64,000 nucleotides of DNA from Acinetobacter cumulans (GCF_003024525.3 NZ_CP035936.1:113152-177151), one strand, 5' to 3'; shown: positions 36,693 through 46,585, counted from the stretch's first letter. The notes: generated by a model not told the origin, from the letters alone. Program-made: numbers and translations.

Positions 36693-38033
36693 TTAAAGTA
36701 ATAGCTGAGAGGCAATAAATAAATACACCAATACACCAGAGGCGTCACAAATAGAAGTCACTAAGGGTGCAGATGCACTGGCTGGGTCTAGCCCCATGCG
36801 GTTTAATATAAATGGCAGACTCATACCAATCAAACAACCCAACATCACAATTGCCATCATACTGAGTGCCAACACCAAAGCGACCATTTCATCACCACGG
36901 TAATAGCCCAATGCAGAGACGGCAATTGCCATCGTGGCGCCAAGACATAATGCCACCAAACTTTCACGGCCAATCAGATAAAACCAGTCTTTAAAATGCA
37001 CATCCCCTGTTGCCAAGGCACGCACCATTAAAGTTGCAGATTGTGATCCTGCATTTCCGCCACTGCCAACCAATAAAGGTAAGAAGAACACCAATACTAA
37101 ATTTGTGGCAATAATATCTTCAAAGTGTGCAATTCCAAATCCCGATAGCAAACTGCCAAATACTAAAAACACCAGCCAAAATACCCGCTTTTGATAGAGC
37201 TGAAAGATTGGCGCTGTTTTTAAACTCAGTTTGCTATTGGCATTGACCGCACCCGCTTTTAAAAAATCTTCAGTGGCTTCTTCACTGACCACATCCAAAG
37301 CATCGTCATAGGTCACAATACCCAGTAATTGCATTTGATCATTCACAATTGGCAAAGCAATAAAATCATAATAACTAAGCTTTTTAGCAACGCTTTCTTG
37401 GTCATCATCCACATGTGCATAAATTACTTCTTTATGCATTACATCGGCAATGATGTCCTCAGGATTGGCTAAAATCATTTCTCGTAATGAAATCACGCCT
37501 TTCAGTTGTTTGTGTTCATTCACGATATAAATTTGGTACAAGGTATCTGGATTAGACGTATCTTGTCTGAGTTGTTCTATCGCCTGCTGAATAGTAATTT
37601 CCGCAGGCAAAGTCGCGACATCCAAACTCATAATCGCGCCAGCGGATTCTTCCTGATATGCTGCTAAGGAACGAATTTGTAGTCGCTTATTTAAACTGAG
37701 TCGGGTATATAATTGCTTTTGTACGATGGGCGATAATGCCTTGACCAAATCTGCACTATCGTCTGAATGCATTTGCTCAATTATTTCAACCAAATCTGCA
37801 ATATTCAGTTGCTCAGCTAATTTAACGCGCTCGGCTGGGCTATAAAATGAAAATACATCAGCCTTATTTCCCAATAAATGCAATAACTGCACCTGAGTGC
37901 TTGGCTTAAATTGCTGTAGTACCAGTGCAATATCGGCTACATTTAAATATTGTAATAAATGATTAGCCTGTTCATATTGTTGGGACTGGATTGCGATTTT
38001 TATTTGCTCAACTAAGTTTTCTCTTTCAACCAT
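36693..38033 (-). CDS. mgtE: Magnesium transporter MgtE
   Basis: A homodimeric Mg2+ channel of the inner membrane, gated by cytoplasmic magnesium. It has the standard order: an N domain of helices (LLQYLNVADIALVLQQF ...), two CBS domains (DVATLPAEITIQQAIEQL and MHKEVIYAHVDDDQ) and a plug helix. Five transmembrane helices follow, with GSGGNAGSQSATLMVRALATGD and the pore-lining MGLDPASASAPLVTSICD. The length is normal. GGAGG at 38039-38043 points to the second of two neighbouring ATGs (38033). It stands alone. Confidence 0.95.
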   Translation of the reverse strand: MVERENLVEQIKIAIQSQQYEQANHLLQYLNVADIALVLQQFKPSTQVQLLHLLGNKADVFSFYSPAERVKLAEQLNIADLVEIIEQMHSDDSADLVKALSPIVQKQLYTRLSLNKRLQIRSLAAYQEESAGAIMSLDVATLPAEITIQQAIEQLRQDTSNPDTLYQIYIVNEHKQLKGVISLREMILANPEDIIADVMHKEVIYAHVDDDQESVAKKLSYYDFIALPIVNDQMQLLGIVTYDDALDVVSEEATEDFLKAGAVNANSKLSLKTAPIFQLYQKRVFWLVFLVFGSLLSGFGIAHFEDIIATNLVLVFFLPLLVGSGGNAGSQSATLMVRALATGDVHFKDWFYLIGRESLVALCLGATMAIAVSALGYYRGDEMVALVLALSMMAIVMLGCLIGMSLPFILNRMGLDPASASAPLVTSICDASGVLVYLFIASQLLL

Positions 38034-38580
38034 CATCGCCTCCACTTATTTATGCATTCATGTCATCTTCATTTTTTATAAATTTTTACTACATTCTTTA
38101 TACTCATTATGCCCTCAAGTCGGCTTATAAAAGCCCAAAAGTACAATAAATAAATATTCTCAATGGGTTTAAAACGCTTGTACTGATTGGAGATAGAACC
38201 TCAAACTGCAGAGCACTCTACACACGCAAAAACCATAAGACCCAGCCAAAGTAAAAATATTTTTAAATTATGCGCAATTTAATCACTAAGCATAATGAAG
38301 TGCTTTATTTAGAGATAATCTATATTTTCCTTAAATCCAATCATGGCTTCAGTTTACATTTGTAACATATAGGCACGCTTGCAAAGGCATGCAGTCAATC
38401 AAGTTGTATTTATTTTTTAGACTTGTTGCATGAGCTACATTTTTTATTCATGTTTTTAGTATATAAGTACAAAGTAATTTCTGTGTTTATGCTCAGTCTA
38501 TTTTGGCTGATTTAAAGCGTTGGCGCTCGTAGCTTAACCTATAAATGGAACTTTTCAGCGCAATGGAAAGTAATTAAATT
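38034..38580. other. Intergenic region between mgtE and the RND gene
   Basis: About 545 bases upstream of two divergent genes, AT-rich, without an open frame of interest. It should contain the promoters of both; I cannot identify convincing boxes. No repeat or RNA gene was seen. Confidence 0.4.
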
Positions 38581-41500
38581 ATGCTCTCTAAATATTTTAT
38601 CCAGCGCCCTATTTTTGCTTTTGTACTGGCCATTTTTGTGATGGTTGCTGGTGTATTTGCATTATTAAATTTACCTGTAGAGCGTTATCCAGATATCGCG
38701 CCACCGCGTATTTCCATTAGCGCAACCTATTCAGGTGCAGATGCGCAAACTGTAGAAGAAAGCATCACCCAAATATTAGAGCAGCAAATTACAGGGCTGG
38801 ATCATTTACTGTATTTTAGCTCCAGCAGTGATGCCAATGGCCGTAGCCGCATTAATATTAGTTTTGAAAATGGTACTGATCCAGATACAGCGCAAGTTCA
38901 AGTACAAAACTCTATTAATAGTGTATTAAGTCGCTTACCAGATGATGTCCAACGCCAAGGGGTTAGAGTCCTCAAGTCTTTAGGTGATACCTATATGGTG
39001 ATTGGCCTATATGATGAGCAACATAAAAGCAGCAATATTGAACTGTCTGATTATTTATTGACGCATTTAGAGAGCGAATTAGGACGCGTTGAAGGCGTTG
39101 GTGAAGTTGACGTATTTGGTTCAAAGTTTGCCATGCGGATATGGTTAAATCCAAATCAACTCAAAAAATACAACCTCATCCCAAGTGATATTCAAAAAGC
39201 AGTTGAAGCACAGAATACGCAAGTGGCTGCTGGTGGTATTGGTGAACTTCCTAGCGCACAAGAACAATATTTAAATGCCAAAGTCAGTTCGGGCTCTCGT
39301 TTAAAAACGCCTGAAGAATTTCAAAATATTATTTTAAAAGCCAATGTTGATGGTAGTTTTGTCTATTTAAAAGATGTTGCACGAGTAGAGTTAGGTGCAG
39401 AAAATTACCAATCTTACAACAGCATTAATGGTTATCCTTCTGCAGGTATGGCTATTTCTTTAGCCTCTGGTGCTAATGCCATTCAAACTGCAAAACGTAT
39501 TCAAGACACCGTCGACCGTTTGTCTAAGTCTTTACCAAATGGCTATAAACTGGTTTATCCAAGCGACAACACACCATTTGTCCGTGAATCCATTAAAGAA
39601 GTGGTCAAAACATTATTTGAAGCCATTCTTTTGGTTATTGTCGTCATGTTCCTGTTTTTGCAAAGCTGGCGTGCAACTTTAATTCCTGCCATTACTGTTC
39701 CTGTCGTACTTTTAGGCACAATGGGTGTACTCCTGCTTTTAGGTTTGAGTATTAATACCCTCACCTTATTTGCACTTGTACTGGCCATTGGCCTACTGGT
39801 GGACGATGCCATTGTGGTGGTTGAAAATGTTGAACGGCTGATGCACGAACAACATTTAGATGCCAAACAAGCGTCTTTAGCTTCTATGCATGAAATTAGT
39901 GGCGCACTGGTGGGTATTACCTTGGTGCTCACTGCTGTATTTATTCCAATGGCATTTTTTGGTGGTTCTACTGGGGTCATTTATCGTCAGTTTGCACTGA
40001 CCTTAATTACTGCCATGTCGATCTCACTTGCAGTCGCGTTAGTACTTACACCTGCATTGTGTGCACTTATTTTAAAACCAACGACACAACCATTTACTTG
40101 GGCGACGCGATTTAACCGCTTGCTTGAAGCTATAAAACATCAATATGTAAAACTTAGCCATACCATTATTGATTTTAAATGGGTGAGCTTTGTAATCATT
40201 GCTGCACTTATTCTTGTGTTTGCACTGTTTTATCGTGCCTTACCAACCAGCTTCTTACCCAATGAAGACCAAGGTCGTTTAAGTGTACAAATTACCTTAC
40301 AAGACAATGCACCAATGTCACAGACCATGAAAGTGGGTGAATCGGTTCGTGATTATTTCTTAGAACATGAAAAAAATAATGTTGATCTGGTTATGCTCCG
40401 CTATGGCAGCAACCGTACGGGTACAGGTCAACACATGGCCCAAGGCTTTATTAAGCTCAAGCCGTGGGATGAACGTAGTGGGCAAAAAAATAATGCCAAT
40501 GCTATACGTGAGCGTGCGAATGCTTATTTCCGTAGTCATGCCAATGCCAAAATTAACATTACTGCACCGCCAGTTGTCATTGGCTTAGGAGATACCGACA
40601 GCCTAAGTTTTTGGATTCGTGATATTAATGGTCAAGGTCGTCAATTTTTAAATCAGCAATTCACGCAATTAAAGCAAGATTCTGCGCAATACTCAGGTTT
40701 TGAAAATCTTGATAAAAAAGCTGCGCCAGACAAAGCCAAATTAGAGGTTAATATCGACCCTAAAGCGGCCATGTCTTCTGGCCTCGCGATGGCTGACATC
40801 AACAGTACATTATCAGCTGCATTGGGTGGTAAATATATCAATGACTTTATTGATAGAGGCCGAATTAAACGCGTCATGATGCAAAGTGATGCGCCCTTCC
40901 GAGCTACACCAGAAGATTTACAATACTGGTCTGTACGCAACAATCAAAATGAAATGGTACCCTTTGCGAGCTTCTCAACCATTAATTGGTCTGGTGGTCC
41001 AGAATTGGTCAACCGCTTTAATGGTTATAGTGCACTTGAAGTTAATGCAGACAAAACTGCAGCTGTTAGCTCAGGCCAAGCAATGCAACAAGTCGCAAGC
41101 TTGGTAGATCAAGCCAAAGATATTGATTTAGCTTGGAGCGGACTGTCTTTTGAGGAACAAAAAACCAGTAATCAAGCACTGTTTTTATATGCAGTTTCTA
41201 TCGGATTTATTTTTCTATGTTTAGCGGCTTTATATGAAAGTTGGTCCATTCCTGCTGCAGTCATGATTGCAATTCCTTTAGGGATTGGAGGCTGTGTGAT
41301 CTTTTCATTCTTGGGCGGTTTCCCAAATGATATTTATTTCCAAATCGCACTGCTCACAACCATTGGTTTATCGTGTAAAAATGCCATCTTAATTATTGAG
41401 TTTGCTGCAATGGCACAGCGCGAAGGCAAACATGTGATTAATGCAGCTATAGAAGCAGCTTCATTACGTTTTCGTCCTATTCTAATGACATCATTGGCCT

Positions 41501-41682
41501 TTGGTGCTGGTGTTATTCCGCTGATATTTGCACAAGGTGCTGGCGCAGTCAGCCGTCAAGAAATCGGCCTGGGTGTATTTGGTGGAGTGATTTTTGGTAC
41601 GGTCTTGGTTCTCATTTTTATTCCTTTTGCCTTCGTGATGATCCGCACATGGTTTAAACCCAAAGCCAGCCCAACAAAATAA
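38581..41682 (+). CDS. RND-family efflux transporter (HAE1 type)
   Basis: A 1033-residue inner-membrane proton-driven drug pump of the AcrB/AdeB kind. It starts MLSKYFIQRPIFAFVLAI, with the first helix, followed by the large periplasmic porter domain (PPRISISATYSGADAQTVEESI). Helices with the proton-relay aspartates follow (LVLAIGLLVDDAIVVVENVERL). The second half repeats the arrangement and ends with helix 12. No periplasmic adaptor or outer-membrane channel gene is adjacent: upstream is mgtE in the other direction and downstream a convergent gene. It must work with components encoded elsewhere, or as a lone transporter. Confidence 0.94.
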   Translation: MLSKYFIQRPIFAFVLAIFVMVAGVFALLNLPVERYPDIAPPRISISATYSGADAQTVEESITQILEQQITGLDHLLYFSSSSDANGRSRINISFENGTDPDTAQVQVQNSINSVLSRLPDDVQRQGVRVLKSLGDTYMVIGLYDEQHKSSNIELSDYLLTHLESELGRVEGVGEVDVFGSKFAMRIWLNPNQLKKYNLIPSDIQKAVEAQNTQVAAGGIGELPSAQEQYLNAKVSSGSRLKTPEEFQNIILKANVDGSFVYLKDVARVELGAENYQSYNSINGYPSAGMAISLASGANAIQTAKRIQDTVDRLSKSLPNGYKLVYPSDNTPFVRESIKEVVKTLFEAILLVIVVMFLFLQSWRATLIPAITVPVVLLGTMGVLLLLGLSINTLTLFALVLAIGLLVDDAIVVVENVERLMHEQHLDAKQASLASMHEISGALVGITLVLTAVFIPMAFFGGSTGVIYRQFALTLITAMSISLAVALVLTPALCALILKPTTQPFTWATRFNRLLEAIKHQYVKLSHTIIDFKWVSFVIIAALILVFALFYRALPTSFLPNEDQGRLSVQITLQDNAPMSQTMKVGESVRDYFLEHEKNNVDLVMLRYGSNRTGTGQHMAQGFIKLKPWDERSGQKNNANAIRERANAYFRSHANAKINITAPPVVIGLGDTDSLSFWIRDINGQGRQFLNQQFTQLKQDSAQYSGFENLDKKAAPDKAKLEVNIDPKAAMSSGLAMADINSTLSAALGGKYINDFIDRGRIKRVMMQSDAPFRATPEDLQYWSVRNNQNEMVPFASFSTINWSGGPELVNRFNGYSALEVNADKTAAVSSGQAMQQVASLVDQAKDIDLAWSGLSFEEQKTSNQALFLYAVSIGFIFLCLAALYESWSIPAAVMIAIPLGIGGCVIFSFLGGFPNDIYFQIALLTTIGLSCKNAILIIEFAAMAQREGKHVINAAIEAASLRFRPILMTSLAFGAGVIPLIFAQGAGAVSRQEIGLGVFGGVIFGTVLVLIFIPFAFVMIRTWFKPKASPTK

Positions 41683-41693
41683 AGTTTCTAACA

Positions 41694-41722
41694 TAAAAAA
41701 GACGCAAAATGCGTCTTTTCTT
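41694..41722 (+). terminator. Intrinsic terminator after the RND gene
   Basis: AAAAAAGACGCA pairs with TGCGTCTTTTCTT around a short loop. Confidence 0.8.
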
Positions 41723-41771
41723 ATGTGCTACCGATCAACCTACAGTTTAGACAAGATGATCTTCAATGACA

Positions 41772-42050
41772 TCATTTGGGCTGTACTGTAGATGTCGTAT
41801 TCTGCGCCACTTCAACAACATGCTCAACGATAGGCTCCACTCTTGTTTGTATGTCGGCTGTCACTACTTTCACTTGAGGCGTTTCAGCATGCGGTTCACT
41901 CAAATGCTGTGCTGCTGGATGATCAGTATTGCCTTCTTGGGCTTTCACTGTAGATGTTGCTTGTACGACTTGCTCAGGTTCTTGCATATTCACTGCTGTT
42001 ACTACTGGGGTTGCAGCCACTGCTTGTACGGTAGCTTCAGTCGGTTGCAC
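41772..42050 (-). pseudogene. Out-of-frame C-terminal tail of the repeat-bearing exoprotein
   Basis: About 90 codons with normal composition lie directly beyond the repeat array: [18 protein letters not shown], then a Gln/Glu/Val-rich stretch ending TSTVQPK and TGA. Its frame is shifted by one base from the metallo-hydrolase gene. Removing the extra base at 42457 joins the two, so this is most probably the true C-terminus of that protein. It has no ribosome binding site or start of its own. Confidence 0.7.
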
Positions 42051-43539
42051 AGGTGTTGCAGGTGTTGCAGGTGTTGCAGGTGTTGCAGGTGTTGCAGGTG
42101 TTGCAGGTGTTGCAGGTGTTGCAGGTGTTGCAGGTGTTGCAGGTGTTGCAGGTGTTGCAGGTGTTGCAGGTGTTGCAGGTGTTGCAGGTGTTGCAGGTGT
42201 TGCAGGTGTTGCAGGTGTTGCAGGTGTTGCAGGTGTTGCAGGTGTTGCAGGTGTTGCAGGTGTTGCAGGTGTTGCAGGTGTTGCAGGTGTTGCAGGTGTT
42301 GCAGGTGTTGCAGGTGTTGCAGGTGTTGCAGGTGTTGCAGGTGTTGCAGGTGTTGCAGGTGTTGCAGGTGTTGCAGGTGTTGCAGGTGTTGCAGGTGTTG
42401 CAGGTGTTGCAGGTGTTGCAGGTGTTGCAGGTGTTGCAGGTGTTGCAGGTGTTGCAGGGTGTTGCAGGTGTTGCAGGTGTTGCAGGTGTTGCAGGTGTTG
42501 CAGGTGTTGCAGGTGTTGCAGGTGTTGCAGGTGTTGCAGGTGTTGCAGGTGTTGCAGGTGTTGCAGGTGAGCCTAAAGGCTTCCACTCATAATGACCAGT
42601 ACTAAGTTCTACAATTTCACCCACCCCAGGAAAAGGCAAATGCGGTGCAGCAATCCAAGTATGAGCCTGTGCATACTGTGCAAATAATGATTCACGTGTG
42701 TGACTGGCCTGTACAGGATCAGTATCAAAATCAACCGAAAGTTTAGGTTCAATAAACTGTAAAGTATGCGAATGGACAATATCACCAACAAAGACCAATG
42801 CCTTATTTTGGCTCTTTAACAAATAAGAATAATGCCCAGGTGTATGTCCAGCGCTTTGTATAACCTCTATGCCATTAATATCTGAACCTGCTTTAAATGT
42901 CCTTAAACTTTTAGACAACTGATAAGGTGCCAATACCGCCTTAATTTGCGCTGCTGTAGCTTGATAATTTGCTCGCTTGTCTTCTGCAACACTTTGCGGA
43001 ACTTGCTCTGCCGACCAAAAAGCAAGCTCGGGCTCACTCACATATACCGTCGCGAGTGGAAAAACAGCGACATTATTTTGCGTCAAACCACATACATGAT
43101 CTAAATGTAAATGCGTCAGCATTATGCTATTAATATGCGATAGTTTATAACCTGCTGCCTGAATATTCGTGGCCATCGCACCGAGTTTATCGCCCATACA
43201 ACTCCCTGCACCATTATCTACAAGGGTTAAATTACCGTGACGATCATCAATTAAAAACGCATTGACACTGGTAGGCAAATACTGGGATTGAGACAAGTTG
43301 GCTTTTGCAAAAACTTGTTGTACCTCTTCTGGGCTCAGATTTTTATTAAACAAACTTCCTTTTAGATCAATCGAGCCATCACGTAGCGCAATCACTTTAT
43401 ATTCACCAAAGTTAAATGCAAAATAACCTTGCTCAGTCAGTGCTTCATTGACGACTGTCGCTGTTGTAGGTTGCACTTCGGTGGCATTGGCCTGAAAAGT
43501 CAAACAAGCCAATAGGATGAGGAATATATTATTTTTCAT
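42037..43539 (-). CDS. Secreted metallo-beta-lactamase-fold hydrolase with tandem-repeat C-terminus (frameshifted)
   Basis: A signal peptide ([19 protein letters not shown]) is followed by a metallo-beta-lactamase domain to about residue 325. The metal site reads THLHLDH (H143, H145, D147, H148), with GHTPGHYS and GDIVH after it and APHLPFPG near the end. This resembles AttM/AiiA-like lactonases, but the substrate is unknown. After PLGS come 12 Pro-Ala-Thr units. One extra base then changes the frame, giving about 45 Cys-Asn-Thr units and a stop at 42037. The Cys-rich tract is most likely not the selected product. With one base removed, the gene would run to 41772 and give 588 residues. It is alone and converges on the RND gene. 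Confidence 0.8.
   Translation of the reverse strand: MKNNIFLILLACLTFQANATEVQPTTATVVNEALTEQGYFAFNFGEYKVIALRDGSIDLKGSLFNKNLSPEEVQQVFAKANLSQSQYLPTSVNAFLIDDRHGNLTLVDNGAGSCMGDKLGAMATNIQAAGYKLSHINSIMLTHLHLDHVCGLTQNNVAVFPLATVYVSEPELAFWSAEQVPQSVAEDKRANYQATAAQIKAVLAPYQLSKSLRTFKAGSDINGIEVIQSAGHTPGHYSYLLKSQNKALVFVGDIVHSHTLQFIEPKLSVDFDTDPVQASHTRESLFAQYAQAHTWIAAPHLPFPGVGEIVELSTGHYEWKPLGSPATPATPATPATPATPATPATPATPATPATPATPATPCNTCNTCNTCNTCNTCNTCNTCNTCNTCNTCNTCNTCNTCNTCNTCNTCNTCNTCNTCNTCNTCNTCNTCNTCNTCNTCNTCNTCNTCNTCNTCNTCNTCNTCNTCNTCNTCNTCNTCNTCNTCNTCNTCNTCNTCATD
42052..42565. repeat. 57-copy perfect 9-bp tandem repeat with one extra base
   Basis: The unit GGTGTTGCA (plus strand) repeats 45 times at 42052-42456, then a single G at 42457, then 12 more units at 42458-42565. 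I found no substitution in any unit. On the coding (minus) strand it spells CCT GCA ACA, i.e. Pro-Ala-Thr. The unit has no stop codon in any of its six frames, which explains several spurious overlapping open frames. The unit length is a multiple of three, so gain or loss of whole units changes length, not frame. Confidence 0.95.
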
Positions 43540-43797
43540 GGTACTGCCTTATCAAAACGCTACCTCAATCTAAACTGAAGTAGTAATCTTATTATTCAAT
43601 GTCGTTATAGGAATTTTGTGCGGCAATTTTGCCTGATTTTTATGCATTTTTTAAGTCTTAAACTGACTTTAATCACATTAAATTTTAAATTTACTGCTAA
43701 AAGCATGTGTTTTAGTGTAATTGTCTTACTCAATTTTCAGTCACATTTAAGTTATGCCTCATAAAATGAATGAAATATAAAACTTTCACCATGACAC

Positions 43798-44181
43798 ATG
43801 AGTAGCTATTCCCCATACAAAGGCAAAACTGGCGTTAAGCGTATTTTAAACGCAACTCAATATTCTATCGCTGGTTTTAAAGCCGCATTTCAAAATGAAG
43901 CCGCATTTCGACAAATCGTGTTGATAAATGCGATCCTTATTCCAATCAGCTGTTTTCTTCAGGTGAGTCGTGCAGAACATGCCCTGATGATTGCGGTCTG
44001 CTTGTTTGCACTTATTGTTGAGTTATTTAACTCTGCAATTGAAGCTGTTGTAGATCGGGTTTCTTTAGATAAACACCCCCTTTCTAAAAATGCCAAAGAT
44101 ATGGGCAGTGCTGCACAATTTGTCGCATTAGCCATTATTTTCTTTACTTGGCTCATTATTCTTTGGCCAAATCAAAGCTAA
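43798..44181 (+). CDS. dgkA: Diacylglycerol kinase
   Basis: A small trimeric inner-membrane enzyme that phosphorylates diacylglycerol to phosphatidic acid, recycling the lipid from envelope glycan synthesis. The DgkA signature is plain: LFNSAIEAVVDRVSLDKHPLS with the catalytic Glu, then NAKDMGSAAQFVAL. Three membrane helices are seen, one before and two within and after that segment. The length of 127 residues is standard. The codon at 43798 is an ATG with no strong ribosome binding site. Confidence 0.95.
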   Translation: MSSYSPYKGKTGVKRILNATQYSIAGFKAAFQNEAAFRQIVLINAILIPISCFLQVSRAEHALMIAVCLFALIVELFNSAIEAVVDRVSLDKHPLSKNAKDMGSAAQFVALAIIFFTWLIILWPNQS

Positions 44182-44222
44182 ATACTCTATAAATATAGTG
44201 CAAGACTAATGCGAATAATCAA

Positions 44223-44251
44223 TAAAAAGCGGGCCAAAGCCTGCTTTTTTT
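44223..44251 (+). terminator. Intrinsic terminator after dgkA
   Basis: AAAAAGCGGG pairs with CCTGCTTTTTTT (one mismatch) with a T-run. Confidence 0.75.
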
Positions 44252-44291
44252 ATGTATATATTTTTGACTTAAATAACTAAGTAATAGGAAT

Positions 44292-44319
44292 AAAAAAACC
44301 CAGCTTATGCTGGGTTTTT
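44292..44319 (-). terminator. Intrinsic terminator after aceA
   Basis: AAAAACCCAGC pairs with GCTGGGTTTTT around TTAT; the T-run on the minus strand comes from the left arm. Confidence 0.8.
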
Positions 44320-44335
44320 CGAATCAGTTCAGTGC

Positions 44336-45940
44336 TTAGTGAGCAGCGAATTGGTTCATTGTGTTTTTAGCATCATCGTGTGCTTTAAGAGCGTTGTCAC
44401 CAGAGAAGATCTCTTTGTGGTCATCACCGATGTCCGAACCAGCCATTGCTTGGTGTTTAACACAAGCGATACCGCCACGGATTTCTTTACGCTGTACGCC
44501 AGCAACATAAGCCAACATACCTTCAGAACCGAAGTAACCTTGAGCAAGCTCGTGAGTAGAAAGAGCAGCTGTGTGGTAAGTCGGAAGTGTGATCAAGTGA
44601 TGGAACACACCAGCTTCACGAGAAGCATCTGCTTGGAATGTACGTACTTTTTCGTCAGCATCAGCAGCTAATTCAGTCGCATCGTACTCAGCGCTCATTA
44701 GTTTAGCGCGGTCGTAAGCAGAAACGTCTTTACCTTCAGCAACCCAACGGTCGTAAGCTTGTTGACGGAAGTTTAAAGTCCAGTTGAATGAAGGCGAGTT
44801 GTTGTAAACAAGCTTAGCATTTGGAACTGTTTCTTTAACACGGTTAACCATGTGAGCGATTTCTTCAACGTTTGGAGTCGCAGTTTCGATCCAAAGAAGG
44901 TCCGCACCGTTTTGAAGGCTAGATACACAGTCAAGTACAACGCGGTCGATTTGCGTGTCTGGACGGAATTGGTACAAGCCAGAAGCAAGACGTTTTGGAC
45001 GGTGAAGTTTACCGTTACGCTTGATTAGGATTTCGTCTTCTTGAGCTTCTGAAATGTCGATTTCAGTAGTATCTAAGTAGCTGATGTATTGAGAAGCGAT
45101 GTCGCCTGGCTCTTTAACCACTGGGATTTTTTGAGTCAAGTCAGCGCCTTCAGAGTCAGTACGAGCAACGATGATACCGTCGTCAAGACCCATTTCTAAG
45201 AATGCATAGCGAAGAGCGTGGATTTTCGCGATGAAGTCTTCGTGTGGAACTGTTACTTTACCAGCTTGGTGACCACATTGTTTAGCATCAGATACTTGGT
45301 TTTCGATTTGAAGTGCACAAGCACCCGCTTCGATCATTTTCTTAGCTAGTAAGTAAGTTGCTTCTTCGTTACCGAAACCTGCGTCGATGTCCGCAATAAT
45401 TGGCACAACGTGAGTTTGGAAACCGTCGATTTGAGCAGTGATTTCAGCAGCTTTAGCAGTATCACCAGCTTCGTTTGCTTTTTTAAGCGCACGGAACAAG
45501 TCGTTTAATTCTTTAGCGTCAGCTTGACGAAGGAAAGTGTAGATTTCTTCGATCAATGCAGGTACTGAAGTTTTTTCGTGCATAGATTGGTCAGGAAGTG
45601 GACCGAATTCTGAACGAAGCGCAGCAACCATCCAACCAGAAAGGTAGATATAGCGACGTTCTGTAGTACCGAAGTATTTTTTGTTCGCAATCATTTTTTG
45701 CTGTGCGATGAAACCGTGCCAGCAACCTAGTGATTGAGTGTATTTGCTAGAGTCTGCATCGTATGCAGCCATATCACGACGCATAATTGCAGCTGTGTAT
45801 TTCGCGATGTCTAAACCAGTTTTGAAACGGTTTTGCAGTTGCATGCGTGCAGCATCTTCTGGGCTGATGTCGCGCCATGTTGCACCGAATTTTGCTTTTA
45901 ATTCGCGGATTGCATCAATCGCTGATAAATATGTAGTCAT
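44336..45940 (-). CDS. aceA: Isocitrate lyase
   Basis: The first glyoxylate-shunt enzyme, cleaving isocitrate to succinate and glyoxylate. It is a 534-residue form, longer than the E. coli enzyme (about 434), as in some Acinetobacter-type enzymes. Signatures: YLSGWMVAALR, ADIDAGFGNEEATYLLAKKMIEAGA, and the catalytic loop SDAKQCGHQAGKVTVP, in which the usual KKCGH reads KQCGH. It needs Mg2+. AGGAAAA lies 8 bases before the ATG at 45940. The downstream end carries a terminator; a LysR regulator lies on the far side of its promoter region. Confidence 0.96.
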   Translation of the reverse strand: MTTYLSAIDAIRELKAKFGATWRDISPEDAARMQLQNRFKTGLDIAKYTAAIMRRDMAAYDADSSKYTQSLGCWHGFIAQQKMIANKKYFGTTERRYIYLSGWMVAALRSEFGPLPDQSMHEKTSVPALIEEIYTFLRQADAKELNDLFRALKKANEAGDTAKAAEITAQIDGFQTHVVPIIADIDAGFGNEEATYLLAKKMIEAGACALQIENQVSDAKQCGHQAGKVTVPHEDFIAKIHALRYAFLEMGLDDGIIVARTDSEGADLTQKIPVVKEPGDIASQYISYLDTTEIDISEAQEDEILIKRNGKLHRPKRLASGLYQFRPDTQIDRVVLDCVSSLQNGADLLWIETATPNVEEIAHMVNRVKETVPNAKLVYNNSPSFNWTLNFRQQAYDRWVAEGKDVSAYDRAKLMSAEYDATELAADADEKVRTFQADASREAGVFHHLITLPTYHTAALSTHELAQGYFGSEGMLAYVAGVQRKEIRGGIACVKHQAMAGSDIGDDHKEIFSGDNALKAHDDAKNTMNQFAAH

Positions 45941-46517
45941 GATATTTTCCTGTAATAATATTAGGATTTCCCAAACGAATGGCTAAAATCATACCCTCAA
46001 TTTATTGTTCAGATTTAGAGCGCTTCGTTTCGATGAACTTAGATTAGATTGGCCAATAAAATTAATCCAATATTCTGTATTAATTTTCGATATTTATTTA
46101 AAAAATGGGTAGATCAAAGTCTAAATATATTTTAACCAAAATTATATAAGTTATTATTTTTAAATAATTTATATAATTTATTTTTAGTTTACTTTTCACC
46201 CAAGTTGTTTTCTTTTTATTCATTAGACTTAAGTCTTGAAAGGCTTTAAAAGTGTGATTTTTTACTAAAAATTGGCAAATTTGATCAAAATCACAACACT
46301 TTTTAACTTAACTGAGCGGTTTGTTTTTAGCTTTTAAATGCTAATTTCATCAGTAAAAATAAGTATTAAATATTCCTGTTCATATTCACATGTGAATGCG
46401 AATTTTTATCTTCTTTAAGACGCTATGTAGCGCTCATGCCCTCGCGGAACAGTTGAATTTATTAGGCTAACTGTATTTTTTAGCCTGCAATTGGACGTCT
46501 TTTTTTTCATCAGTTTA
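45941..46517. other. Intergenic region upstream of aceA
   Basis: About 580 AT-rich bases between two divergent genes. It must carry the promoter of aceA, and could bind the LysR protein encoded next door; I see no convincing T-N11-A palindrome that I would assign. No open frame or RNA gene is seen. Confidence 0.4.
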
Positions 46518-46547
46518 TTACACAAGGCGGATGGCTTATGGCATAAT
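46518..46547 (+). promoter_or_regulatory. Possible promoter of the LysR gene
   Basis: TTACAC (46518-46523) and CATAAT (46542-46547) are 18 bases apart and would start transcription about 30 bases before the ATG at 46586. Confidence 0.4.
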
Positions 46548-46585
46548 CAAAATAATTTCATGATTTTATTTTCGGTATTTATTTT

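Noticed and set aside
42052..42565. A CRISPR array
   Set aside because: The unit is 9 bp with no spacers; it is a simple tandem repeat within a coding region.
41766..42605. Several long overlapping open frames with Cys-Arg-Cys, Val-Ala-Gly, Leu-Gln-Val and Gln-His-Leu repeats over the tandem array, on both strands
   Set aside because: The 9-bp unit has no stop in any frame, so all six frames stay open. Only the frame joined to the signal peptide and hydrolase domain is supported.
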